Assembly (NCBI RefSeq): GCF_000421565.1
Contig: NZ_ATXG01000004.1
Span: forward strand, 1 to 64,000
Source of the DNA: Agromyces subbeticus DSM 16689
GTDB taxonomy: Bacteria; Actinomycetota; Actinomycetes; Actinomycetales; Microbacteriaceae
Direction of reading: 5' to 3'
DNA length: 64,000 bases
Positions within the stretch are counted from its first letter, which is position 1. Each line of letters begins with the position of its first letter. The notes beneath the pieces were generated by a model. That model was given only the letters and a program-made list of their open reading frames with translations, was not told the DNA's origin and did no database searches. A program made the position numbers and the translations under genes. Shown here one piece after another: positions 34,696 to 45,400 of the stretch.

Positions 34696-35106
34696 CTACT
34701 TGAACGAGAGGCCCGGGATGCCGCAGATGTACCACATCTGGGCAGCGTAGGTCTCCCTCAGCACGCCCTGCCTGATGATGGCCGAGCCGTTGCCGTCGGC
34801 GGCGACGTGGTACGTCATCGCATACATCGTGCCATCCGCCTCAGTGGGCTGGAGGTTGTTGAAATGACGTTTCTCGCCGACGCCGAGGATGAAGTACTCG
34901 TCGATCGGGTTGACGGCAGAGCCGGCCTCCCAATCCTTCGAGATCGAGACACCGACCCGGTGCGTGCAGTTGTTGGTGAAGGTGACCGTCGCTCCGACGT
35001 CGATGATGATGCCCGATGCCTGGGCGGGCTGAGCGACGAAGAGTCCTGCTGCGAGCAGTGCCGCCGCAGCCGCGCCAGCAAGTGTGCTTCGTGTTCGAGT
35101 CTTCAT
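34696..35106 (-). CDS. Small secreted protein of unknown function in the arabinoside locus
   Basis: The protein has 136 residues. The signal peptide RSTLAGAAAAALLAAGLFVA ends near AQASG. The mature part of about 107 residues reads IIIDVGATVTFTNNCTHRVG, then GVGEKRHFNNLQPTEADGT, TYHVAADGNGSAIIRQGVL and WYICGIPGLSFK. Two cysteines (NNC and YIC) could form a disulfide. I do not recognise a family. It starts 26 bp after the GH43 stop on the same strand, so it may be the last gene of the GH43 operon. A carbohydrate-binding role would fit the context but is not shown. Confidence 0.75.
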   Translation of the reverse strand: MKTRTRSTLAGAAAAALLAAGLFVAQPAQASGIIIDVGATVTFTNNCTHRVGVSISKDWEAGSAVNPIDEYFILGVGEKRHFNNLQPTEADGTMYAMTYHVAADGNGSAIIRQGVLRETYAAQMWYICGIPGLSFK

Positions 35107-35131
35107 GCTCCGACCGTATGCCGCGATCGGC

Positions 35132-38100
35132 TCAGCGTCGATGGGTACCTCTCTCCACTCGTGACCGCCGGGCGAGCAGCAGTGCTCCGAGGCCGGCGAG
35201 CAACACGGCCAGTGGAACGAGGGATGCCGCAGCCGAGCCGGTCGACGCGAGGCCGCCGCCCGGTGCGCTCGCGACCCCGCCCTGCCCGGCGGGAGCCGCG
35301 GCATCCACCTGCAGCTCCGCCCGCACCGAGCGCCCGCTCTCGGTGCCGAGCAGCTCGAGGTGGTGCGTTCCACCCGCCGTGGATGCGGGCACGGTCACGA
35401 CGCCCTCGACGGCTCCCGTCTCATCGGCGCCGAGGGTGCCGAGCACGACCGGTTCCGAGTACAGCGTCACGCGCACCGGCTCGCCGGGCGCGAAGCCCGC
35501 GGCTACGATCGCGAGCGATCCGCCGGCCGACACGCGGCCCGTGCCGAGGTCGATGGTCGGCGGATCGGGTTCGACCGGGCCACCGTCCGTGATCACGACC
35601 TCGACCTCCCTCGTCGACTCGACGTTGCCCGCGACGTCCGTCGAGCGGTACTCGACCGTCGTCGTGCCGATCTCCGAGACGATGACCGCATCGGCGCCGA
35701 CCGGCGTCCAGTCGACGGCATCGCCGACACGGACCTCGGTCGATGCGACGCCGGAGTGCGCGTCGCTCGCGGTGACCGTGAGGGCCACGGGGTCGGCGCC
35801 CGGCTCATCGGGAACACCGGTCACGGCCGATTCGGGGGCGATGCGGTCGAGTCGAACCAGCACGCTGCGTCGCTCCGAGACGTTGCCCGCGGCATCCGAT
35901 GCCTCGGCCTCGACCAGGTGTTCGCCCGAGTCGTCGATCACGAGGTCCCCGGCCCAGTCGGCCCACTCGCCGGCCCCGGCGCGATACGCGACGCGCGGCG
36001 AGGGGTCACGGTCGTCGGCGGCGCTCGCCACGACCCGCACCGGGTCGCGGTGCCAGCCGCTCGCACCGGGCTCGGTCTCGGTGCCGACCGTGAGCGTCGG
36101 CGCCGCGACATCCGGTTCGTCGACCTCGGCAGCCCACGCCTCGAACTCGAGCGTTCCGCTCGAGCCGCCGGCCTCTGCGGCACCCCATGCCTGCATGACT
36201 GCCCGCAGCTTCGTGGTCGTCACGGCGGCGAACGACACCTCATTGACCGTCTCGCTCGACCGCTCGTAGGCATCGGCGGTCGCGACGTCGCTCCACTCCC
36301 CCGTGACGAGGTCGACGAATTGCAGCTTCCACGCCGACGGCGGGATCATGCCCGCCCCCGCCGCATCGCTCGAGTCGCGGAAGAAGAGCACGCCGGCCCG
36401 GTCGACGGTGACGATGCGGTCCCACTCGAGCTGCACCCACTGCTCGCCGACCATCGGCCACGTGCCCCACGAGGCACCCGAAATCGAACCGTCGTTCACG
36501 GCCGTCACGGCGTTCCACGGCGAGGTGTACGAGGCCGACGCTGTGGCGATCGGTGCGATGTTGCCGACGAGCGGCGCGGTGTTCGAGCGCGGAACCGTGA
36601 TCGATGCCGTGTCCGAGACGTTGCCGGCCGCATCGCGCGAACGCAGGTAGACGACGTGCCGTTCCTCGTCGACCGTCACGGCCGCCGTGTACGGAGCCCA
36701 GCCGGTCGGAGCATCGATGGCGGATTCGATCGCCGCGACGCCGGAGCCCGCATCGGCGGCGGTCGCCGAGACCGATCGCGCCTCGACGTCGAACGCACCG
36801 GCCACGGTCGGCCGGCTCGCATCGATGCGAACGGCGACGGATGCCTCGGCCGACACGTTGCCCGCGGCATCCGTCGCCCTGGCGCGCACGAAGTGCTCGC
36901 CGTCACCGGTCACGGTCGCCTCGGCGAAGCGCACGTTCTCGCTCGCCTGCCACGCGCCGTCGCCGATCGCGAGCTCGATGCGAGCGCGCACGTCGCGGTC
37001 GTCGGTCGCGGTCGCTCGGACGGTCACCGGCGACAGCCACCAGTCGGCGACTCCGTCGACGCCGTCGAGCGACAGTTCGACGGCGGGCGCGACCGCGTCG
37101 AGGGTCTCGCCGAACACCTCGAGCTCGCTGAGCCCGACGGCCGCGTTGGTCGAGCCGTCGGACTGCGCGGCGAGCACGAGCCGGAGCCCGGTCGTCACGA
37201 CGGGGTCGAACGAGACCCGGTTCGGTGCCTCCCGCTCGGTCGGGTACTCGTCGGCGTTCGACACCTCGCGCCACTCGCCGTCGACGAGCACCTCTGCGGT
37301 CCATGATTCGGGCACGGCGATGCCGTCACCGGCATCCGGCCCAGCCTGATCGCTCCAGAAGTGGGCGCCGACACCGTCGATCCGCACCGGCTCGGGCCAG
37401 GTGTAGCCGGCCCAGCGGGTCGCCGGCCGCTCGCCCGACCACGTCGCCCAGACGGCGTCGTTCGTGCCGCCCGTGTAGGCGATCGCGCCGTCGTTGAGGG
37501 CACCGACGCGGTTCCAGCCGGCGGTGAGCTCGGCATCGGGCGTTCCCGTGAGCGCGAGGTTCGCACGCCAGGGGTTCTCGCCGAGCACCGTGACGTTCGC
37601 CGTGACCGTGCCGGCCGCGTAGCCCTCGACGAAGCCGGCGACCGCGAACTCGCCGGCCGCGGCCAGGTCGGCCGGGTCGATCGGCGACCAGTGCACGGGC
37701 GCGCCGACCAGCTCGTCGCCGTAGTCGAGGGCGACGGTGTCGGGCAGTTCGGGCTGCACGCCGACGACGGTGCTCACCGTCACGGGTGCGACGGCGGAGG
37801 GCTGCGCGGCGTGCACCTCCCATTCCTCGACGGCGAGCGCGGAGTACTCGGGCGGGCTCGCGGCATTGGGCGAGGCGTCGAGCACGGCTCGAAGTCGCGA
37901 GGTCGTCACGGCGCCGAAGGTCACCTCGTGCACGGCCGTCGTCGAGGTCGGATACCCGCTCGGGTTCGGCACGTCGCGCCACTCGCCGTCGTTCCAGTAC
38001 TGCAGTGACCACGATGCCGGGTCGGAAACGCCGTTGCCGGTGCCGGGCGCGACGTCGCGCCAGAACTTGATGCGGGCGCGATCGACCCGCACCGGCGCAT

Positions 38101-39322
38101 CCCAGTCGTACTGGATCCACTGCTGCGCCGGGCGGGTGCCGGTCCAGCTGCCCCACATGTCCGGCGGCAGCGGGTTCGGCCGGATCAGCTCGTCGTTGAG
38201 CGACTTCATCCAGTACTGCGTCGGGATCGGCTGGTTCGACGCCGAGGCGGTCGCCCACGGTGCCACGTTCGAGCGCGGTGTCAGGTCGAGGCCGCGCTCC
38301 GGCGTCGTCGTGACGGGCAGGATGCGGGCGGGCGAGACGGAATCGTCCCACTCGAGGCGGTCGATCGCGACGGAGCGGCGGAAGTGGTTTCCGCGCTCCG
38401 CGTCGGCCGTGTGGTAGGCGATCAACCACTCGCCGCCGAACTCGGTGATCGCCGGATGACTCGTGGTCGACGAGACCGGCGCGAGGATGCGGCCCTGGAA
38501 GGTCCACGGCCCGACGGGGCTCGCAGCCGTCGAGTAGGCGATGCACGCGTGGTAGTTGGCGGGCGTGCACGAGCTCGTCGGGCCGGCGTTGTTCGCGGCG
38601 TAGGCGAGGTAGTACGTGCCGTTGCGCTCGAACAGCCACGGCGCCTCGAAGAACCCGGTGATGCCGCTCGTGACGTTCGCCGGCGACCCCACTAGCGTCT
38701 TCATGTCGGCGGCGAGCTCGGTCGACATGAGGCGGCCGAAGCTGCCCCAGTACATCCACACGCGCCCGTCGTCGACGAGCACGGTCGGGTCGATGTTGTG
38801 CGCGTCGTTGCCGAGGATCGCTTGCGAGACGATCGGGGCGCCGGCATGGTCGGTCCACGGCCCGAGCGGTGAATCGGAGACGGCGACGCCGATGCCGAAC
38901 TTGTCGGGCGAGGTGCTCGCCGCCTCGTGCACGGGCACGTACCAGTAGAAGCGGCCGTCGCCGCCCTCGACGACCTGGCCGGCGTACGCACGACCCGGCG
39001 TCGCCCAGTCGAAGACGTTCTCGGGTCGCATCAGCGAAGGATGGTGCTCCCACGCGCCGCTCTCGACGTCGGTCGTCGAGAACGCCTGCCACTCGTTCAT
39101 GATGAAGTCGTTGACGGTGGGGCCCGCTTCATCGCGTCCAGCGAAGACGTAGAGCGTGTCGTCGACCACGAGCGTCGCCGGATCGGCCGAGTAGACCGAG
39201 CCGTCGCCGACGATGGGGTTGTCGGTCGCGGCCGCTGCTGGCGCGGTCGGCAGGGCGGCGAGCAGCAGCGCGCCGATCGTGCCGAGCGCCGCCGAGGCGG
39301 TGGTGATGCGCGTGCGAAGCAT
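35132..39322 (-). CDS. Large secreted GH43 glycosidase with discoidin and Ig-like modules, wall anchored
   Basis: The protein has 1396 residues. A signal peptide (1-32) is followed by a five-bladed GH43 domain (about 35-350). The presumed catalytic residues are Asp47 (SVYSADPATL), Asp178 (NIDPTVL) and Glu226 (FFEAPWLF). Then come several F5/8 type C (discoidin) modules (NVAPWATASASNQ, NLALTGTPDAELTAGWNRV, NIAPIATASASYTS), a Big_4-like module (VVGVQPELPDTVALDYGD) and repeated DDRD/ATDAAGNVS modules of the OmpL47 type. LASTG, a hydrophobic helix and ARRSR end the protein, a wall-sorting-like tail. AAGGAG precedes ATG 39322. In B. longum a GH43 enzyme, HypAA, removes alpha-1,3-L-arabinofuranose from hydroxyproline-linked Ara4; the context suggests the same role here. 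Confidence 0.87.
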   Translation of the reverse strand: MLRTRITTASAALGTIGALLLAALPTAPAAAATDNPIVGDGSVYSADPATLVVDDTLYVFAGRDEAGPTVNDFIMNEWQAFSTTDVESGAWEHHPSLMRPENVFDWATPGRAYAGQVVEGGDGRFYWYVPVHEAASTSPDKFGIGVAVSDSPLGPWTDHAGAPIVSQAILGNDAHNIDPTVLVDDGRVWMYWGSFGRLMSTELAADMKTLVGSPANVTSGITGFFEAPWLFERNGTYYLAYAANNAGPTSSCTPANYHACIAYSTAASPVGPWTFQGRILAPVSSTTSHPAITEFGGEWLIAYHTADAERGNHFRRSVAIDRLEWDDSVSPARILPVTTTPERGLDLTPRSNVAPWATASASNQPIPTQYWMKSLNDELIRPNPLPPDMWGSWTGTRPAQQWIQYDWDAPVRVDRARIKFWRDVAPGTGNGVSDPASWSLQYWNDGEWRDVPNPSGYPTSTTAVHEVTFGAVTTSRLRAVLDASPNAASPPEYSALAVEEWEVHAAQPSAVAPVTVSTVVGVQPELPDTVALDYGDELVGAPVHWSPIDPADLAAAGEFAVAGFVEGYAAGTVTANVTVLGENPWRANLALTGTPDAELTAGWNRVGALNDGAIAYTGGTNDAVWATWSGERPATRWAGYTWPEPVRIDGVGAHFWSDQAGPDAGDGIAVPESWTAEVLVDGEWREVSNADEYPTEREAPNRVSFDPVVTTGLRLVLAAQSDGSTNAAVGLSELEVFGETLDAVAPAVELSLDGVDGVADWWLSPVTVRATATDDRDVRARIELAIGDGAWQASENVRFAEATVTGDGEHFVRARATDAAGNVSAEASVAVRIDASRPTVAGAFDVEARSVSATAADAGSGVAAIESAIDAPTGWAPYTAAVTVDEERHVVYLRSRDAAGNVSDTASITVPRSNTAPLVGNIAPIATASASYTSPWNAVTAVNDGSISGASWGTWPMVGEQWVQLEWDRIVTVDRAGVLFFRDSSDAAGAGMIPPSAWKLQFVDLVTGEWSDVATADAYERSSETVNEVSFAAVTTTKLRAVMQAWGAAEAGGSSGTLEFEAWAAEVDEPDVAAPTLTVGTETEPGASGWHRDPVRVVASAADDRDPSPRVAYRAGAGEWADWAGDLVIDDSGEHLVEAEASDAAGNVSERRSVLVRLDRIAPESAVTGVPDEPGADPVALTVTASDAHSGVASTEVRVGDAVDWTPVGADAVIVSEIGTTTVEYRSTDVAGNVESTREVEVVITDGGPVEPDPPTIDLGTGRVSAGGSLAIVAAGFAPGEPVRVTLYSEPVVLGTLGADETGAVEGVVTVPASTAGGTHHLELLGTESGRSVRAELQVDAAAPAGQGGVASAPGGGLASTGSAAASLVPLAVLLAGLGALLLARRSRVERGTHRR

Positions 39323-39434
39323 GTGGTCTCCTTCGACCGGGATGACGCGTGTGTGCAGAAGAGAGTGCAGAAGAGGGTGCGAGTGACGTCGACGACGGCC
39401 GGATGCGGGCGAGTGCCCGCACCCGGCTGTCGAC

Positions 39435-42400
39435 CTACTCCGTGCGGTTCCGGCGCCGTGCCGCGACCAGGGCGACGCCGAGGCCGACCACGATCGCGCC
39501 GAGGGCGAGCCACACGACGGTCGCCGTGATCTCGGGCACACCGGTCGAGGCGATCGACCCGCTCGGTCCCGACGCGCCCGCCCCGGGGCTGCTCGCGCCT
39601 GGAGCCACGACCGTGACCGTCGCGGTGACCTCGCCGCCCGGCAGCATGAGCGCCACCGTGTGCGTGCCGGGTTCGGCGTTCGCCGGCACGATGAACGTGC
39701 CCGACGCCGTGCCGTCGTCGCCGACGACGAGGGTGCCGATGCGGGTCGGCTCCGACCGGAACTCGACCGCGAACACCGCGCCGGGCTCGGCGCCCGTGAG
39801 CGAGACGGGCAGCGTGCCACCCGGGGCGACCTGCGTCACGCCGATGCGCACCACCTCATTGCCCGTGAGCGATCCGCTCGGCTCGGGGTCACCGCCGGGG
39901 TCCGTGCCGGGGTCGGTGGACTTCGCCGGAATGGCGAGCTCCGCCACCTCCGAGACGTTGCCCGCGACATCCGTCACTCGTGCCCTCGCCGTCGTGGCCG
40001 AGTCGCCCACGACGACCGCGGCCGTGTAGGTCGCCCACGCGCCGTCGCCGAGCCGCAGTTCGACGAGCGCGACGCCGGATGCGGCATCGCTCGACCCGAT
40101 CGTCACCGTGCGGGTGTCGACATCGAACGCGGGCGAGCCCGCCGGTGCCGTGGCGTCGCGCCGCACCTCGACGGTCGCCGGCTCCGACACGTTGCCCGCG
40201 GCATCCGTCGCCCGGAACCGCACCGTGTGCACGCCGTCGTCGCTGATCGGCACACCTTCGGCGTACGCCGCCCACGCGCCGTCGCCGGGCTGCACCTCGA
40301 TCGAGGGAGCGTCGTCGCGGTCGTCGAGCGCGGTCGCCGAGACGGTGACCGTTCCCGTGTGCCAGCCGCTCACCGGCGCCGCCGGGTCGACGGCCGCGGT
40401 GACGACGGGCGCCTGGGTGTCGGGCACCTCGACCGGCGGCGCCTCGAAGACTTGCCACTCCTTGATGCCGAGGCTGCCGGCTCCCGACTCCGTGCCGCTC
40501 GCCTCGAGCTGCAGTCGCAGCTTCGTCGTCGTCACGGGAGCGAACTCGACGACGTTGTACGCGTCGAGCGCGACGCCGTAGTCGACGGATGCCTCGACGG
40601 GCACCCAAGCCCCGGAATCACCGGAATCGGGGCTCCAGTACTCGGCGTGCCACGTCTTGGGCACGTCGATGCCGAGGCCGGCGTCGTCGAGGTTCGAGAC
40701 GAAGTACGCGCCGAGCTCGCCGATCGTGACCGGCTCCGTCCAGTCGTACTGCACCCACTGCTCGCCGATCTCGGGCCATGCGCCCCAGACGTTGGTGTTG
40801 TCGTTCGGCGTGACGTCGCCCGACGAGGTCGGTTGCACGTCGTCGTTGAGCCCGGTCACCCGGTTCCAGCCCGCCGTGACCGAGGCCGTCGGCGTTGCGA
40901 GCAGCGCGACGTTGCGGCGGTGGTTGCCGTCGCTCGCCGGCACGGTGCGTTCCTCGACCGCGCTCACGTTGCCCGCGGCATCCGTCGCCCGCAGTTCGAT
41001 GCGCACCTCGTCGAGTCCGACGAGGATCGACCCCGTCACCGCTCGCCACTGCTCGTCGGTCTCACCCGCGAAGCGGTACTCGAGCGAGGCGACGCCCGAG
41101 CCGGCGTCGACCGCCGTGGCCTTCACGGTGCGGCCCACCGGGTCGGTCGCGATCGAGAGGGCCGGGGCCGTCACGTCGATGCGGAACTCGGATTCGGGCA
41201 CGCTCGACACGTTGCCCGCGGCATCCGTCGCCCGCGCCTCGACGAGGTGCGAACCCTCGGCCGAGACCACCAGTGGAGCCGTGTACGCCGCCCAGGCTCC
41301 CCCGTCGACGCGCACCTCGACCGACGGCGCAGGATCGCGGTTGTCGGTCGCCGATGCTGAGAGCGTCACGTCGCCCGTGTGCCAGCCCGATGCCGGCGCC
41401 TCGGGCGCCGTCGTGAGCGTGACCGATGGAGCCTGCGTGTCTGGGCCGGTGGAGCCACCGCCGACCGAGACCGTCGCGAGCGCCGCGGTGACGCCCGGCA
41501 ACTCGGTCTGCACCTCGCCGTCGACCGTGAACTCGCCGTCGCTCGCGTAGTCGGCCGGGTCGATCGCCTGCCACTCGACGGGCAGGTCCTCTCGCGAGCC
41601 GTCGTTGTAGAGCACCCCGAGCGCGGCCGGCAGATCCGGCGCGACGCCAGCGGAGGTCTGCACCGCCACCGGGTCGACCGCGTTCACCTGGCCCGGCGCG
41701 GTCGCCCGCACCCAGACGGTCGCCGAGGCGGGAACGGGCGAGCCCGCAACGATGCCCGCGACCGCGAAGCTGCCCTCGCCGGCGACCTGCTCGGCGGTGA
41801 CCGCAGCCCAGGCGACCGCGAGGTCGCCGTGGCTCCCGTCGGTGAACGTGCCGTCGACGGTCGACGGCAGCGTGGGAAGCACGCCCACCGTCGTGCGCAC
41901 GTCGATCGGTTCGATCGAGACTGGCGCGTCGGCGAACACCTTCCATTCGCTGACGCCGACGGCCGCGAATGTGGAGCCTGAGCCCATCGCGCTCAGCACG
42001 AGGCGCAGCCGCGTGGTGGTCACGGCGCCGAACTCCGTCGAGTTCGGCTCATCGCGGAGCACGCCGTAGGCGCCTGGCGTGGGCACATCGACCCACGCGC
42101 CGCCGTCCCAGTACTGCGCCTTCCACGACTTCGGCACATTGACGCCGGCCGACGAGTTCACGTCGTTCTGGTCGCGCCAGAAGCTGACCTCTGCGCCAGA
42201 GACGCGCACGGGCTCGTCCCACTCGTACTGCAGCCAGCGGGTGGCCGGATGCGAGCCCGACCACGTGCCCCAGAGCTCGGTCTGGGCACCGCCGCTGTGC
42301 AGCACCGTGCCGTTGTTGACGGCGTTGACGTTGTTCCAGCCGGCCGTGAACTCGGCCGTCGGCGTGGCGTCGGGGGCGACGTTCATGCCGCGCGAGGCGA

Positions 42401-45400
42401 CCTCGCCCTGCACGGTCACGTCGGTCGAGCTCGCGGCCTCGCCGTCGTCGGCGGTGAGCCGCAGCACGTACGTGCCGTCGGTAGAGAACCGGGCGGTGGT
42501 CGATGCGGCAGCCGCGTCGTCGAACAGCACGGTCGCGCCATCCGGCGCCGAGACGATCGACCAGTCGACGGCGAGATCGCCGCCCGGCAGCCCGTCGTCC
42601 TTCGCCGTGCCGACGAGCGCCGCCTCACCGGCGGTCGACGCCTGCACGTCTTGCCACGCGGTCACCAGCGGAGGCTGGTTCGTCGACGCCGGGGCCTCGA
42701 CGCCCGTGCTGAACAGCTGCACCTCCTTGACGCCGGTCTTGGCTCCGCCGGCGTGCGTGACCGTCACGCGCACGGCGTCACCGGTGACCTCGGGGAACTG
42801 CACCTGGTTGAGGTTCGCCCGGGGGTACGCGGGCGTGCGCGCCTGCTGCGGAACGGGCGACCACTCGCCGCCCTGCCGCACCTCGAGGGTGAACATGGCC
42901 GGCTCGCGGTAGCCCGCAACGGTCGCGCTCGACGAGGAGTCGTAGAAGAAGACACGCGCGTCGTCGAACGTCTGCTCGGCGCCCAGCTCGATCGTGAGCG
43001 AGTCCTTGGCATTCGGCGAACCGGCGGTGCCCCAGAACGGCTCGTTCACGGTGGTGCCGTTGACCGCCGCTTCTGCAGCCCGGCCGTTGGCCGAGAAGGT
43101 CGCCGTGACGGGCGCCCCGGCAGCGAGGTTCGCCGAGCCGGTGCTCGCGGTCGCGACATCCGCCCCGGCCTTGGCGAAGAGGTCGACCACGCGAGCACCG
43201 TCGGCGAAGCGCACCTGCTCGGGCGCCTGCACCGGCGAGGTGTTCGCCGAGACCTGCTGGGCGTCGCCCTCGATCTCGAGCTCGCCCGTCGCGGGGTCGT
43301 AGACCACGTGCGCGAGGTCGTCGACCGTGAACGCGAGTTCGCCGTCGAGGAAGACCGAGTAACCGTCGGGCACAGACGGCCCGTAGTGGTCGGTGCCGCC
43401 CGGCTCGTCCCACGTGACCGTGAGGTCGCGGTCGCGGTAGCGGATGTTGTTGGCGGTGAAGTGGTCCCAGCCGATGCCGATCGGGTCGAGCTCGATCTTC
43501 GCGTCGCTGCGCGGGCGCAATCCCATCGCGTCTTCGATCATCGTGAAGTTCGTCGCGCCGAGGATCGTGTGGTGGATCCACGAGCGGTAGCCGATCGACT
43601 GCGGGTCGGCCGAACCGTCGGACCAGAACTCGTTCTGATCGGGCAGGCGGTTGTCGCCGCCGTTCTGGTAGTGCGCCCACGCGTTCCAGTAGAGGAGCTT
43701 CTTGTACCAGTCGGCGTCGATCGCGTCGGTCGGGTAGTCGCGCAGCACGCTGGCGACCATGCGGAAGGTGACGGTCGAGTTGATGACCGAGAAGTTGTTC
43801 GAACCCGGTCCGCCGTAGTCGGCCTGGTCGGCTTGGTTCGCCGTGTAGAAGGGGAAGATCGGGTACTCCGAGTCATCCGCGAAGAGCCGCAGCGCGTCGA
43901 CGTAGTCGTCGTCGTAGTCGGCGTCTCCGGGCTTCGGCATCAGTCCGACGCTGAAGGGGTAGTAGTTGTTGATCTCCTTCCACTTCGCGAGGGCGCCGTC
44001 GCTCGTCCACCGGTGCTTCAGCAGGTTCTCGTCTTCATCCCAGAGCAGGTCGAGCACCTTCGTCTTGATGTTCTGCGCGAACGCGTCCATCTCGTCGGCT
44101 TTCGCGGTGTCGCCTGCGAGGCGGTACGCCTCTGCCGCGGCCTGCGCGTTCGAGTAGAGGTACGCGTTCTCGGCGCGATCCATGTAGGCGTTCGGCCGCT
44201 CGTGGAACGACACCGCGTCGGCGTCGTTACCCGTCATCGCGCCCCAGTTGTAGTCGATGAGGCCGCTGTCGTCGCTGTCGTAGGCGTCGATGAGCCCCTC
44301 GACGTCGTTCTCGGCGTAGGTCGCGAGGTTCTCGGCGATCGCGGTCGGGCCGCCGTGCAGCTGGTACGAGCGCCAGGCCGCCTCGGAGATGTACTGCGTG
44401 TAGCTGTTCGACCAGTTGGCGGGGTCGCCGGGATTGTCGACGAACTTCGCGCTCTTCGAGGTCTCGCCGGCGGCGACCCACGGTCCGTACGAGTAGATCG
44501 GGTCGCGGAAGTACTTGAGGTCGTCGATGAACATGCCGGTCGTCAGCACGATCGAGTTGTTGTAGCCGAGCACGCCCTCCATCGAGGTGGGGAACTGGTA
44601 CGTGTTGCCGGGTATGTCGGCATCGAGGAAATTGAACCGCATGAGCCACCAGCGGTAGAACAGCGTCTTGTCGATGTTGTCTTCGGGCGTGTCGAGGTAG
44701 GGCACGTTGTCGGCCCACCACTGGTTGTACGCGGTGACGTGCGAGGAGTAGGCGGCGGCGGGCGCAGCAGCGCGCACGGCGTCGTACTCGGTGCGGGATG
44801 CCGCGATCTCATCGGTCACGAGGCCGAGTTGCACCTTCGTGGTCGCGCTGCCGCCGGCGGGCACGGTGACGGATGCCTCGAGCGCGCCGTCGGCCGGAGC
44901 GAAGCCGTCGCCCGAGAACCTGGGGTGCAGCACCGTGAGGTCGTTGAGCGCGTCGACCGTGCCGGTGAGCTCGCCGCCCTCGACGATCGAGGCGTACGGC
45001 GAGACGGCACGCAGGGTGACGTCGAGCGCCGGGCCGGTCGAGCGCAGCTCGAGGTTCGTGACGAGCACGTTGGCGTCGGTGATGAACTTCGTCTGCACGA
45101 TCTCGAGCCCGGCACCGGCGTTGCGATGCACGCTGCGCCAGTAGCTAGGCGTCTGCTTGCGCTGGGCCGTGTCTTCGGTGAGGGCGACGTTCGCGCCGCC
45201 GACGAGTGCGGTGATCGTGTAGCCGCCGCGCCCGTCGATCGACTCCCAGTAGGCGAGTTGACCGGCGAACCCGAGGGCGCCCGGCGTGTGCTCCTTCATG
45301 AACGCGGCGCGGCCGCGGGTGAAGATCCACTGGTTGTTGTCGCCGTGGCTGCCGGCTGTGCCGGTGCGCGCGAGCATCTCATCGATCCAGAAATCGGTTT

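Noticed and set aside
39345..39820. N-terminal extension of the GH43 protein by about 165 residues
   Set aside because: The extension has Arg/Ser-rich shadow composition and the signal peptide with AAGGAG at 39322 is clearly the real start.
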